A stretch of DNA of 64,000 nucleotides from Triatoma infestans. Its lineage: Eukaryota > Arthropoda > Insecta > Hemiptera > Reduviidae. Both the position numbers and the translations under genes were made by a program. This document shows positions 1 through 10,086 of this stretch, in pieces. The stretch covers positions 246,197-310,196 of the forward strand of contig JAAEAF010014807.1 in the NCBI GenBank assembly GCA_011037195.1, written 5' to 3'. Position 1 is the first letter of the stretch. Each line of letters opens with the position of its first letter. Below the pieces are notes generated by a model. That model made no database searches, was not told the DNA's origin, and saw only the letters and a list, made by a program, of their open reading frames with translations.

Positions 1-27
1 ATTAATTAGAAATAAATAGATGGACTA

Positions 28-197
28 AATTCCAAGTTTTAAGAAAATTGTAAGCCGGAAGTGCACTTATACTGAACAGCCTTTTCAGTTTTCGACGAAT
101 TTCGTTATATTTGGTACACATACTATAACATTTGTCAATTATAATTTTGAGAACAGGAGTAAGAGAAAGTTGTGTGAGTGTTTCACACCAGATTTTT
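28..197 (-). repeat. Helentron/DINE-1-like repeat, 3' end fragment
   Basis: This is the end of a multi-copy repeat whose fuller copies lie at 27,006-28,007, 50,371-51,219 and 58,985-59,957. It shows the conserved GGAGTAAGAGAAAGT block followed by a small hairpin (GTGTGAGTGTTTCACAC) and CAGATTTTT. The rest of the element lies outside the window or is lost. An overlapping minus-strand reading frame over 2-361 is not a gene. Confidence 0.6.
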
Positions 198-977
198 CTT
201 ATTATTATAAGAAATACAAAGTTTTTTTTGTAGCGAATAGTTGGCCAATAGACTGTATCATTAATAATTGAATAATAAATTGATGATACATAAATATTAA
301 AATCAATTAAAGGAATGTTTAACCAACATTTATTATGGTAATAAAATACAAGTTCCTTCATCTTCCTAAGATAATTCAGTAGATTGAAAATTAATTAATT
401 CAAAGTACAAATAAAAATTAATACGTAAACAAGAAACCAAGAAATAAGATTAAAAAAAAAGAAGAAATTTTGAAAGTAACATAACTGCCAAAGTCAGGAT
501 TGTTCGATAACAATCTATCACAAATAATTTGCTAGATAATATGAAAACATCAATCAGAATAACAACAAAATAAACTATAGAGAATAAACTATAAAATCGT
601 ATATTAAAATGTAAGTAGAGTAAAATGAAGCTGAATATCGACGTAAACTTTGTACAAGAAATAATGTTCTCTTTAATTAAATATAAAGAATCTTAATCTA
701 TACGAGTTGGTTGTATTATAATAATTTTGGTTAAATTATTTACCAATTTTATGTTCAATTGAGAAAAGTATGTTTCAAGCCAGAGTAAGTCCTAGCAGAC
801 TAAAAAATTGGGTCAGCTTAGAAAGAAAGGTATGATATAGTCAGGCTCAGTTTATCATCAAATTTAATTACCAAAACTAGGAGTCGACCATTACCATCGA
901 TCGTCTATATCTAGACCAAGTTGTGATGTGTCAAGCATTTAAGTAAACTGCAATTTTTTAGAGGGAAAAAATATTAT
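198..977. other. AT-rich stretch, no gene seen
   Basis: I see no coding region, RNA gene or recognisable repeat here. Confidence 0.5.
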
Positions 978-1350
978 TGTAACGTTTTTCTTTCTAAACT
1001 AGCTACTGCAACTAGTTTTAAGTGGGTTCGTATAGATAAAATACTCCAAACTTCAATAAAGAAAATACCAATTTATTGTTATACACAAAAAATTACAAAA
1101 TGCAACACTTACTAATAATTACTTCAGAGTTTAAACCACAAAAGTTTACTTTGTTCACTTTTTATACACTTTTCACAAACTAGTGACTTCGTTTGTAACT
1201 GGAAACTCTCTCAACTCTCTGTGGTCCCTCTATTTATACCGATAGAGAACCTTCTAGACTCTTCTCAAGGCCTCCAGGGCTTCCTGCGGCCACTAAGAGA
1301 ACCTTAGGTACCTGTCTTCTCTTCTAGATGGCACCACTGGCTGCGTTACA
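978..1350 (-). mobile_element. Solo LTR with 4-bp target duplication
   Basis: The 373-bp unit starts TGTAACG and ends CGTTACA, so it has 7-bp inverted ends of the TG...CA type. It is flanked by TTAT on both sides (974-977 and 1,351-1,354), a 4-bp duplication typical of LTR retrotransposons. On the minus strand a TATAAATAG box lies near 1,230-1,240 and AATAAA near 1,071-1,076, which fixes the orientation. No internal region or partner LTR is nearby, so this is a solo LTR left by recombination. The family is not identified. Confidence 0.65.
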
Positions 1351-1439
1351 TTATTATCCTTTATTACATAAGTAATTTTAATTTTTACATTTTCAAATTC
1401 AATGTTTTTTTTTAGAAATGTTACTAATGTTAATATCAG

Positions 1440-1780
1440 TCAGAAAAGGGTATCTGGCCAGGAGTTACTTAGGGAGTAACGACCCCGTGGGTTACCACAG
1501 CTCAGTACTCCATGGACTTCATCAGAACAGTTCACAATACACTTAACTTAAACTACACAAATTCTACCCTTTACAGACAAGGACAAGCGCAGTACAAAAA
1601 CTAGGTGCTCCGTCCCTAGTTAATAGGTGTGAGCCAAGGGAGAAGGAAGGGATTACTTCAGTGGTAGCAGCTGGACTAGCAAAGCGGAGGCCTCGGTCAG
1701 AATCCAGCATGCTACCCTTAGATTTTCTCTTCCTAGGATCCTCTACAGCAACTGTCCGTGATGGGCAGTGCTGTCTGTAG
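1440..1780 (+). mobile_element. tRNA-derived SINE with ~200-bp 5' leader (first part)
   Basis: The unit begins with a leader (about 1,440-1,640) and continues into a tRNA-like module (about 1,650-1,710) with a degraded A box and B box. It then enters a tail shared with other SINE copies in the window (TCTTCCTAGGATCCTCTACAGC, then a GATGGGCAGTG block). The copy is split at 1,780 by an inverted copy of the same element and resumes at 2,243. The leader is present in both this copy and the inserted one, which suggests that it belongs to the element. Confidence 0.6.
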
Positions 1781-2229
1781 ATTTGTAGATTATTGTAGGG
1801 GATTATTGCACTGCGACCTGAAAGATTATTGTGCCCCCCGGAGCCTTTTCCAATGCACAGCCGGCCTCCAAGCAGTATTCTCCAGCTGCAGAAACACTGC
1901 CCATCACCGGACAGTGAGTTGTAGGGGCTTTAGGAAGAAAAAATTTAAGAGCAGCATGCTGGATTCGAACCCGGAACCTCCGCGTTGCTAGTCCAGCGCG
2001 CTCCCACTGAGCTAATCCCTTCCTTCTCCCTTGGCTTTCGCCAATTAACTAGGGACGGAGATCCTAGTTTGTGTACTGTGTTTGTCCTTGTCTGTAAAGT
2101 GCAGAGTGTATGTAGTTTAAGTGTATTGTGTACTGTTCTGATGAAGTGCATGGAGTACTAGCTGTGTTAACCCGTGGGGTCGCTACTCCCCAAGTAACTG
2201 CATGCAACAGGTAGCCCTTGCGGGCATGT
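1781..2229 (-). mobile_element. tRNA-derived SINE with 5' leader, inserted in another SINE
   Basis: On the minus strand the order is leader (2,229 to about 2,035), tRNA-like head (about 2,030-1,955) and tail ending near 1,781. The head is well preserved: it reads GGGATTAGCTCAGTGGGAGC (A box) and GGTTCGAATCC (B box), so internal Pol III promoter boxes are visible. It is bounded by a 13-bp duplication, GTGCTGTCTGTAG at 1,768-1,780 and GTGTTGTCTGTAG at 2,230-2,242 (one mismatch), the mark of a LINE-driven insertion. The loop CTAGCAA could be read as an AGC anticodon, but the stem pairs poorly, so it is not a functional tRNA gene. Confidence 0.7.
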
Positions 2230-2242
2230 GTGTTGTCTGTAG

Positions 2243-2340
2243 CTAGGAACACTGTTCGGAACCCAGCAGTGCACTGAGAAGGCTCCGGGAGGGCACAATA
2301 GATCTTTCAAATCGAGTGCAATAATCCCCCAAAATAATCG
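2243..2340 (+). mobile_element. SINE tail, resumption of the 1,440 copy
   Basis: This continues the SINE interrupted at 1,780: CTAGGAACACTGTTCGG, then the GCACTGAGAAGGCTCCGG block found in the copies at 58.7 and 61.8 kb. Confidence 0.6.
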
Positions 2341-4011
2341 ATTTTCAGGGCCTTTTTTATATAATATATATTTTTCATTGTACCATTTTATATTTGTCTT
2401 TATAATATGTAAATATTATATAACATTCAATTTGTTTCGAGCAATTATCAAAAGAATAAGTAAAAAGTAAATCTTTATTAATTTTTTTTCCCGATGTATT
2501 CGACATCGCTGGCCATTAGCGCCATTTCTTATTTAAATAAAAAAATATTTTCAATAAGAAGTTTTTTTTTTCTATAATGGAGTGATTCAGTAATCTAAAC
2601 TTTTTTTTAATTATTTAAAATTGTAGTGGTAAAAAAAATTATAATTAATTATGATGGCTGATGGCGCCCACTTGATGAGGCACATTTGGGCGGAGCTCAA
2701 CCTGCACATGCGCACGGCCGCGCTTATATTATCTACCTTATTTTATTTGTTAATATTTAATCTGGATCATCTTCAATTCTGCATGATATTTAAATAGAAA
2801 ACCTTGCTTTCATGAAAGTTTTAAGATTTTAATATGATAATTGATGGAGATTAGGATCGCATGCATAAACATGTTCCTGGTTTTTGAATTAGGATATTGA
2901 AGATTGGCATTAGATTGGCCGGGTCGTTAAAAAGCTGCCTTAAACGGTAATGTTTCTATATATCATATTTTAAGTCTTTATCAAGATAAAAAGTTATTGA
3001 TAAAAAAATTGTTTGGTATCTTATCATTAGTTATATGATGGTGTAATAAACCATACTATTTAGTCTATCGAAGTAAATAGGTGTATATTTTTTTTTTTTT
3101 TTTACCATTTCTTATTAGCCCTATTATTGTGATGTGAAAAAAATATTTCCGAATTCGGTTTTCACCGAAATTTGCATACAATAAGCGCATTGATGGCCTA
3201 AGCGCACTTTCTTCCCTAGTGAGGTTAGATTCACCGGAAATACTGTTTTGAGATTAGTACAAAAAATAGGTTTTAACAGAAACGTTACTATGTGTGTGTG
3301 TGTGTGTGTGTGAACAAAACTTTCACTTCTATTGTAAAAATTGTATGAATATTAATATTGAATATTATATTAATATGTTTTATGGAGAAATTTCTTTTTA
3401 GATGGTTCTGAGGAATCTGAAACGTTAGATAAAACAAAAAAAATTTATTTTTGTTCTATATTTAATGACGCTATCTTCTGGAGTACAGTGTAATCACTTT
3501 CAACTAAATACTAACATGTAACCATGTGTTAGGACACGTGAGTAAAAAAATCTCCAGTTTAAAGGTTATTTTATCATTTTTATAATTGTATTAAATGCAA
3601 TAAGAAAAAGTCGTTTGAGTGAAACACTCACATGAATGCAGTTTTTTTTATAACTTGTTGCTTTGTTAAAGAATTAATATATATGTCTAAAGGTTGATAT
3701 AGGGAAAAATTCTTTAATCCTTAGTGTCAACACTCAATATTCTAAATCACATATATATATATATATTTACGACCAATAATATCATCCATTTATGTCCTTT
3801 CTTTTTTAAAAGTGATAAAAAGGAGGATACAATGAAACCGCTATACGACCTAGCAGAGTTAATCCCAATAACAACCAATAATCGATTTAACAGCAAATAA
3901 CCGTAGTAGTCAAGTTGACCCAATATTGGAGCCTATTTCTCACAGTACAGTAATAAAATACAATCAAATGGAGCAATTATATTGCTTTATTTAGTAAAAA
4001 AAAAAAAAAAT
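2341..4011. other. AT-rich stretch with microsatellites, no gene
   Basis: No coding region is visible. There is a (TG)n run near 3,292-3,313 and an (AT)n run near 3,752-3,770. A degraded GTGAAACACTCACA hairpin near 3,620-3,640 is probably an end fragment of the Helentron-like repeat. Confidence 0.5.
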
Positions 4012-4411
4012 CTGGTGAGATACGCTCATACACTCTCTCTTAATCCAGTTTTCAAAATTGTGATTGACAAATTTTATAAAATTGTGTATTAAATTTACTA
4101 AAATTCGTCGGTATTTTAATGGAGAAAATCGCAAAAAAAAAATTGAAAAATACTTCCTAGTTAAAAAAAGCACTTCCAGTCATCCAAATTTCTTCAAATT
4201 CGAAATTTTAACAACATATTTAATAAAATAATTAAGAACACAATTAATTCCAATTAATATTACTTAAGATGATAGAATTGTGGAATTTACTGAAATTAAC
4301 ACTAGAAGAAACCATAATCCCACCCTTCCCTCAAAAGTAACCTTACATGTTTTTTTTTTTTTGGAGAAAAGTTTTCAAAAAAAAGTTTAGCTCTTTGTAT
4401 GTGAGTTGATG
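4012..4411 (+). repeat. Helentron/DINE-1-like repeat, left part (split by Gypsy element)
   Basis: It begins with a degraded hairpin block and matches the first ~400 bp of the copies at 27.0, 50.4 and 59.0 kb. It is cut at GATG (4,408-4,411) by the Gypsy element and resumes at 12,030 with GATGTATCAAGTTTCAAG. Confidence 0.65.
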
Positions 4412-5198
4412 TGTAGAGGAAATTGGAGTAGGGAGGAGGGAGTGGGAGGTGTTCGGGGAACCGAGTAATCAGAACCTTGGGTACAAACAGTATATTCAGA
4501 TGGATAAACAATCAATAAATACAAATACAAGAAAATACTTACATACTGCCAAACTTACGACTAAACTTTACAAGGCCCCAGTGATCCCAATTTTACTAAT
4601 TACCCTCGTCCTAACCTTTAAGAATAAATTCTATTACATCTAAAAGATTGGCTATAACATACTACCATCCCCTAAAATACTACAATTATCCTAAATGTAC
4701 GCGAAGAGCTAACACTACAACACCCATACAAGTCTAATATTTTAACGTTAAATATACCCAACACCCTAGAACTAAAAAAACCATAAAACCATAATCCAAT
4801 ATAACCCCAAATCAGGCTACGGGGAGAAACGGTGGCATAGTTGTATCTGCGTTTTCTTGGGTTACTCACACCCCAGACCCTTGCACCGAGTGGCCACGCC
4901 CCCCCAGAAAGAATTATACAGATGACCAGGCAATACCACTGCATGCTGCAAATTCGGTAGCCAGCAACACAAACAAGAAGAAACTCTAATTCAGAATTTG
5001 AAATGCACTGGCCAGTCGGCAGCTTACTACTGACTCACCTGTCCAACCTTATTATTTGTCTGTATTGCTGGTGTAGCGCTTTCAGTTTTCATAACAATGC
5101 CACCGTTTGCCCGTATACAGTGACCTACTTACACTTTCTAATATTTTATATTCACTGTTATTATTGTAATTATTATTTTAACTCCCTTACACCTTACG
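4412..5198 (-). repeat. 3' LTR of Gypsy element
   Basis: 787 bp. On the plus strand it starts TGTAGAGG and ends CACCTTACG (consensus probably CACCTTACA). It matches 11,210-12,029 along its length and lacks the two short insertions (25 and 8 bp) of the other LTR. Confidence 0.9.
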
Positions 5199-5220
5199 AT
5201 TGCCCTTCCCCTTGGGGGAA
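5199..5220 (-). other. Polypurine tract of Gypsy element
   Basis: The minus strand reads CCAAGGGGAAGGGCAAT immediately before the 3' LTR start, the expected place and composition for the plus-strand primer of reverse transcription. Confidence 0.7.
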
Positions 5221-5258
5221 AAGAGGTGGCCATTCGGCTCTTTTTCCATCCAGAATAA

Positions 5259-5657
5259 TCACTGGTCGGCTGCTCCGGAAGACTGCGAACCGCTGTCCAC
5301 CCGCGGGGCTGGCTGGGAGTAGTGCATCATGAAGTCCACTAGCGATCGCCGGGCACCCTCTAGCTGCTGCTGGTCGATGGACGCCAATATCCTCTTCCTC
5401 GTCTCGATGAACGCCAATAACAAACCAAAGCCTCCAGGGTGGTCAGCGCACACGCCGCTCCACTTCCTACTCCACTCGCCGTAATAATCTGCGTCCCAAA
5501 TCCAAACTGGACTGAACTCATTGCCTATCACTATCCATTGGCAATAGGGGGAAGGCCTGCCTGTCTTTCCTTCGAATAGTAGCCTTAAACACGTGGGATA
5601 GTGTCGGTTGAAAGTGGGAACCGTACTGGGCAGATTCGAAAGGCCCTTCCCCAACAT
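5259..5657 (-). pseudogene. Env-like region, downstream fragment (frameshifted)
   Basis: A 132-codon reading frame lies directly downstream of, and in a different frame from, the 5,585-6,184 ORF. It contains a spaced Cys pair, a hydrophobic beta-like segment and an aromatic-rich stretch (near residues 24-65). These recall the region after the heptad repeats in insect retrovirus envelope / baculovirus F-like proteins (Baculo_F family). The first ~20 residues overlap the previous ORF and are probably out of frame, so a frameshift near 5,640-5,660 is inferred. No transmembrane anchor is visible at the C-terminus. Assignment rests on resemblance and position after pol; a profile search would decide it. 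Confidence 0.4.
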
Positions 5658-6184
5658 CCTTCCAAATGAGGTCGTTTGAGGTGCATAAAAGTCTCGTCCT
5701 GGTTCACCAGCAGATAGTCCGCCTCCGGTGATAGTAGCAGGGTTACCTTCTTTGTCGGCTCCACTACAGGATACGCTTCCGGCCGATAGAGCTCCATCTG
5801 ACGTCCTCTCGAGGCTAACGGTAAATCAATGCAGATGTTGATGCTGTCTCGACTAGACGTGGCCAGTACTTTAGCTAACTCATAATAGTGGTGTGCGTCT
5901 GCAGGGGAAACCCCGGCCGTAAGCCCCAACCCCTCCGGGAGAAGCGCCGCCACTCTCTTCAGGATCTCGCTAAGGTCACGCGGCGGAAGTAACGTACTCA
6001 CGAGTTTCTCTCCCGATAATCGCTCCACCCCCTCATAGATCGCACTCTGAGCTTGTGAGGTTACCGTCTCCAGTTCTCCCAGTAGGGTGGAAGAGTTAAT
6101 GTAAAGAGAAAGAAGGTAGGATAGATGGGAAGTGGTGTTTTCTATGTGGGTTATCCTGGAACAGACACGTCTTTTATTCTTCAT
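5585..6184 (-). pseudogene. env-like: Env-like (Baculo_F-type) protein, truncated
   Basis: A 199-codon ORF starts 11 bp before the pol stop (ATG at 6,184, pol stop at 6,174), the usual place of env in insect errantivirus-like Gypsy elements. Residues about 20-95 look like a helical, coiled-coil-like segment. About residues 115-165 contain a hydrophobic IPL-like strand, a LYRPEAYPV stretch and a YLLVNQ stretch, in the order seen in F-like envelope proteins. There is no signal peptide, furin-type cleavage site, fusion peptide or membrane anchor, so only a middle part of such a protein is present. The frame is then lost near 5,640-5,660. It is unlikely to make a working envelope protein. The family call is by resemblance only. 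Confidence 0.5.
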
Positions 6185-8657
6185 TTACCCTCCTACTCCT
6201 AAGGGAGTAAGGAGAGCGGGGCCTCGCTTCCCCGACTCCCGGAGAGGGGATGTAAGTGGGATCGTGAACGGAATCGTCTACGTCTGATCCGGGGCTCCGG
6301 GCGGCCGTCTGCGTCTCACCTCCACACGCACCAGTCTCCTCTGTACGCGGTAGGACAGTGTTCTCTGGTTCTTGAAATTCTCTTTCAGTTGAGGGGTCCA
6401 GCATCTCCTCCCATGGTATCACTCTTTCTTCCGGCTGATCCGCCGGGGGGGTTGTATCCCCATCTTCCTCGTCCCCTAGACTCTCTTGTGACTCGGGCTC
6501 TTCCCACTCTCCATTGGTCTTCTCCACAGCAAATGCCTTTAGCCGGTTTAGGTGAACCACCTTTGTAGTTCTCCCTTCCAAATGGATTTCATACGTTAGG
6601 TCAGATATTCTTCTGACTACTTGATAGGGTCCCCTCCAGGAGCGATGAAATTTTTTGCAAGCATTTGCGGGTACGGCGGGACAGTGTAGATAGACCCACT
6701 GACCTTCCTGCAAAGTCCTTGTCTTACTTTTTTTGTTATACTGCCGGCTATTTGTCTGGAAGGCTCTTTCTGAGACTTCGGCGGCTCTTTCGTATGCCAC
6801 CCGCAAGCGCCGTCGTAACGCCTCAACATACGGTTCTTGTTCGGTTGTTTCCTCACTGGGTGGTTGGTAGCCCAGCGATGAGGGACTAACAACGTTTCTG
6901 CCGTAGACAAGATAGTTCGGGGCAAACCCCGTCGCCGAATGCGGGGCGCCGTTGTAGGCCATTATCATGAACGGGAGCCACCGGTCCCAATCCGTTCCTT
7001 CCGGGCACACATAATGTGACAACCCATTTATTAAGGTGCGGTGCCAACGCTCTACTCTACCATTAGATTGCGGATGATAGGCTGTGGTGTATATCTTTTG
7101 GATGCCCAGCACTCGGCAAAGGTCTTTGAATAGTTTGGATGTAAAATTTGCTCCTAGGTCCGTAATCAGCCGGATCGGTATCCCGTGTCTCACTACTACG
7201 CAGCGTATAAAGGCGGCGGCTACTTCGGCGGCGGCTACTTCGGCGGCTGATTGTTCTTGTAATGGTTGTGCCTCCGCGTACCTCGAGAAATGGTCGATTA
7301 CCGTCAGGATATACCGATATCCCGTACCGTGCGTCCTCGGTAAGGGCCCTACCACATCTATTGCAACCTGTTCGAATGGTTGGGATGGCTGTCGTGGCTC
7401 GCCTAACGGGGCCCGCAGCCCTGGGGGTGTGTTTCTCTCTGCGCATGTCCGGCAGCTCTGAGTAAATCTCTTAATATCCTCATGCATTGAAGGCCAATAA
7501 TATTGCTGCCTTACTAATGCCTCCATGCGTTCCGGCCCTGGATGTCCACTCACCGGCGACGTATGGTTCTCAGATAGAATCCGTGCTCTGTGCTCCTGTG
7601 GTACCACCAATCCCCAATTTCCAGCCGATGATGCGCGGCAATAAACCAAGCCCTCTTGATTTCTTCGGCACATCCCTGGATACTTCCTTAATAATTCCTT
7701 ACAATCTTCGTCGACCTCTTGTTGCGCGGAAGTGACGCCATTATAGTCGGGTTGCTCGTCCGATATGGCCCCGATGGTGCGGCTGAGAGCGTCAGCGTTT
7801 GCGTGTTTTTTTCCAGGTTTGTGGACTACTTCGTACTCAAATTCGGCCAGGCGTAGTTGCCAGCGGGATAGCCTCGAGGAGGGATCTTTCACGGTCAGGA
7901 GCCACCTTAGAGCAGCGTGGTCCGTAATGAGCGTGAATCGTCGACCATAGAGGTAACAACGGAAGTGTTTGGTAGCCCAAACCACCGCCAGCATTTCCTT
8001 TTCTGTCGTGCTGTAGTTTCTCTCCGGTTTATTTAACTGTCTACTCGCAAATGCTATAGGTCGTTCTCTTCCTCCCTGCATCTGAGATAGTACGGCCCCT
8101 ATGGCCAGGTCTGACGCGTCCGTTGCCAATAGAAATGGTCGTGAGAAATCGGGATACGCGAGAATCGCGTCGCTGCACAGCATGGTCTTTAATGTCTGAA
8201 ACGCTTTCTCCTCCTCAAGGCCCCAATGAAATCTCTGGTTCGTCTTTGTCAGCTGCGTTAGGGGCCTGGCGTGATCGGCGAATCCCGGCATGTATCTTCT
8301 ATAATATCCGACGAGTCCTAAGAAGGACCTGACCCCCTTCACATTGTGAGGTTGAGGGTACAGCTTCACCGCCTCTACCTTGGTCGGGTCCACTTGGACA
8401 CCTTCCCTATTAACGATGTGTCCCAAATACTTCACTTGCTGCGTGGCGAATTGGCACTTCGCCGCATTGACCAGCAAGTTTGCTTCACTTATCCTCTGCA
8501 ATACGCGGTCCAATCGCTCAGCGTGCTCTCTTAAGTCCCGCCCATGGATGATTACATCATCAAGGTACACAAAGCAACTGGTGCCTCTCAAGTCCGCCAA
8601 TAATCGGTCCATTAGGAGCTGGAAAGTGGCCGGTGCTCCGGCCAGACCGAAAGCCAT
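6174..8657 (-). CDS. pol: Gypsy Pol, C-terminal part: RT end, RNase H, integrase
   Basis: This is an 827-codon open frame. The RT active site YLDD is at residues 31-34. RNase H follows with acidic residues D180 (ATDAS), E221 (TEKEM), D246 (TDHAA) and D289. Integrase has an H365-H372-C402-C405 zinc site and a D434, D500, E536 triad, a D,D35E spacing. A 15-bp tandem duplication (7,212-7,226 and 7,227-7,241) repeats five Ala/Glu/Val residues at about 471-481. The tail is acidic and ends with a PYSLRSR motif, as in many Gypsy pols. The start at 8,657 is only the first Met after a frameshift near 8,740: the true frame continues into the 8,612-9,997 ORF. No internal stop is seen, so the catalytic domains in this part are intact. 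Confidence 0.92.
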   Translation of the reverse strand: MAFGLAGAPATFQLLMDRLLADLRGTSCFVYLDDVIIHGRDLREHAERLDRVLQRISEANLLVNAAKCQFATQQVKYLGHIVNREGVQVDPTKVEAVKLYPQPHNVKGVRSFLGLVGYYRRYMPGFADHARPLTQLTKTNQRFHWGLEEEKAFQTLKTMLCSDAILAYPDFSRPFLLATDASDLAIGAVLSQMQGGRERPIAFASRQLNKPERNYSTTEKEMLAVVWATKHFRCYLYGRRFTLITDHAALRWLLTVKDPSSRLSRWQLRLAEFEYEVVHKPGKKHANADALSRTIGAISDEQPDYNGVTSAQQEVDEDCKELLRKYPGMCRRNQEGLVYCRASSAGNWGLVVPQEHRARILSENHTSPVSGHPGPERMEALVRQQYYWPSMHEDIKRFTQSCRTCAERNTPPGLRAPLGEPRQPSQPFEQVAIDVVGPLPRTHGTGYRYILTVIDHFSRYAEAQPLQEQSAAEVAAAEVAAAFIRCVVVRHGIPIRLITDLGANFTSKLFKDLCRVLGIQKIYTTAYHPQSNGRVERWHRTLINGLSHYVCPEGTDWDRWLPFMIMAYNGAPHSATGFAPNYLVYGRNVVSPSSLGYQPPSEETTEQEPYVEALRRRLRVAYERAAEVSERAFQTNSRQYNKKSKTRTLQEGQWVYLHCPAVPANACKKFHRSWRGPYQVVRRISDLTYEIHLEGRTTKVVHLNRLKAFAVEKTNGEWEEPESQESLGDEEDGDTTPPADQPEERVIPWEEMLDPSTEREFQEPENTVLPRTEETGACGGETQTAARSPGSDVDDSVHDPTYIPSPGVGEARPRSPYSLRSRRVNEE

Positions 8658-9997
8658 TCTTCTGTACTGGTAGTGCCCTTCCGGCGTTGAAAATCCTGTT
8701 TTCTGGCGGTCGGCCTCCTCGATTTGTATTTGGTGGTACCCGATGCCAAATCCAGAGTGGTGAAATACTGGCTGTTACCGAGACTCTCCAGGGTTTCATT
8801 GATGTTCGGTAAGGGATACACAGGCACCTTGGTTATGGCGTTAAGGGCTCTGAAATCGGTGCAAAACCGGTACCGTTCTTGCCCATCCTCCGTCTTCTTC
8901 CTCACCAAAATGATAGGTGCCGACCAAGGACTGTCCGATGTTTCTATGACTCCATTGCGTAACATTTCCGCAATTAGTTCTCGCATGGGCTCCCGCTGGT
9001 GGTATGGGACCCGGTATGGGGGCTTGGCGATCGGCGCTGCTTCTCCGGTATCGATCCGGTGTTTAATCTTTGCGGTGCACCCCAAGTTGGCCTTGACCGG
9101 ATCCTGAAAAACAGCGAGATGACGGTTTAACACCTCTTCTACGATCTTCTGCTCCGATAGGTCTAAGTGTTGCAGCTTCTCTTGGAGTATCCGCACTAGA
9201 CCCTTCTCATCTTGGTCGCCCGTATGTATCATGTGTGCTTCCGCAAACTTCTCGCAGTCCGTGTCCGTCGCCAGCTCTTCTGCCATACCCAATCTCTGAG
9301 ATTTTTCTATTAGCACCGGGTCTTCTCCAACATTGATCACCCTGATCCACACATGTTGATCTCTGAGTTCGTGTACACTACGCCCAGCGCACCAGAGGGA
9401 ATTGTGTTCCTGTGCGCACGGTTCAATTAAGATGGTTGTTCCGAGGCAGTGCGTTTTCACGCTGCCCGCCACTAAGGTCTCGCATCTTGGTGGGATCTGG
9501 ACTCGATGCGTCGCTACCACCAGGTTTGGTAACCAATCCTCCTCGTCTTCCTGTGAGTCCCCGTCAGTCCTCCTCATTGCACCCACATCTCCGCTCTTCC
9601 TGGCCTCTCTACCTCCGGATACTGACTTGAAACACAAACTTTGGCCGCCCTCTCTCTCGGCTAGCTTCCTTACTCCCATTATTCTAAAGTCCTCTCTCTG
9701 CATTGCCTGGGCCTTTGGTTCTCCTTCCGTCCATACTTGCCGTCTCCTAATATCCATCTGCAGACCTAATTCCGCCATCCCATTCACGCCTAAAAGCCCG
9801 TCGCCGCTAACACTGATGTTCGCGATGACAAACTCTACTTCTGCGTGCTGTCCCCTCCAACTCACCGGGACCTTCTGAGTTCCCACAACCCTTAGACGCG
9901 CTCCTGTCACTCCTTTAGCAACAATGTCACTCTTCTGAATCGGTATTCCCTCCAGAGGTCGCTGGAGGATGGAAACGCTGGCTCCAGTATCCAACAA
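8612..9997 (-). CDS. pol: Gypsy Pol, N-terminal part: protease and RT fingers/palm
   Basis: The aspartic protease motif DTGAS opens the ORF (residues 3-7), so the Met at 9,997 is not the real start. The same frame is open upstream to about 10,100, where it overlaps the gag end in the -1 frame, the usual Gag-Pol frameshift arrangement. RT begins near residue 340, with a TDFRALN block and the first catalytic Asp in LDLASG (near residue 434). After LDLASG the frame is wrong: the expected YHQIQ block occurs in the next frame, so one base is missing near 8,738-8,741. The last ~30 codons of this ORF are therefore out of frame. Otherwise pol is open from about 10,100 to 6,174. Confidence 0.9.
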   Translation of the reverse strand: MLDTGASVSILQRPLEGIPIQKSDIVAKGVTGARLRVVGTQKVPVSWRGQHAEVEFVIANISVSGDGLLGVNGMAELGLQMDIRRRQVWTEGEPKAQAMQREDFRIMGVRKLAEREGGQSLCFKSVSGGREARKSGDVGAMRRTDGDSQEDEEDWLPNLVVATHRVQIPPRCETLVAGSVKTHCLGTTILIEPCAQEHNSLWCAGRSVHELRDQHVWIRVINVGEDPVLIEKSQRLGMAEELATDTDCEKFAEAHMIHTGDQDEKGLVRILQEKLQHLDLSEQKIVEEVLNRHLAVFQDPVKANLGCTAKIKHRIDTGEAAPIAKPPYRVPYHQREPMRELIAEMLRNGVIETSDSPWSAPIILVRKKTEDGQERYRFCTDFRALNAITKVPVYPLPNINETLESLGNSQYFTTLDLASGTTKYKSRRPTARKQDFQRRKGTTSTEEWLSVWPEHRPLSSS

Positions 9998-10086
9998 CAG
10001 TCGCCTTGGTACTCCTGAGAGGTGAGCTTCTATTGATAGGAACTGGTCCGATCCGCCACCGACGTTGATTATTAAGTGGTCTGCCC

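Noticed and set aside
1955..2032. Functional tRNA gene
   Set aside because: A and B boxes are good but the anticodon stem pairs poorly, and the segment is part of a SINE with a target duplication.
5259..6184. Functional envelope gene
   Set aside because: It lacks signal peptide, cleavage site and anchor, and is frameshifted.
7084..7465. Plus-strand ORFs within the Gypsy element
   Set aside because: They are antisense shadows of the integrase-coding frame.
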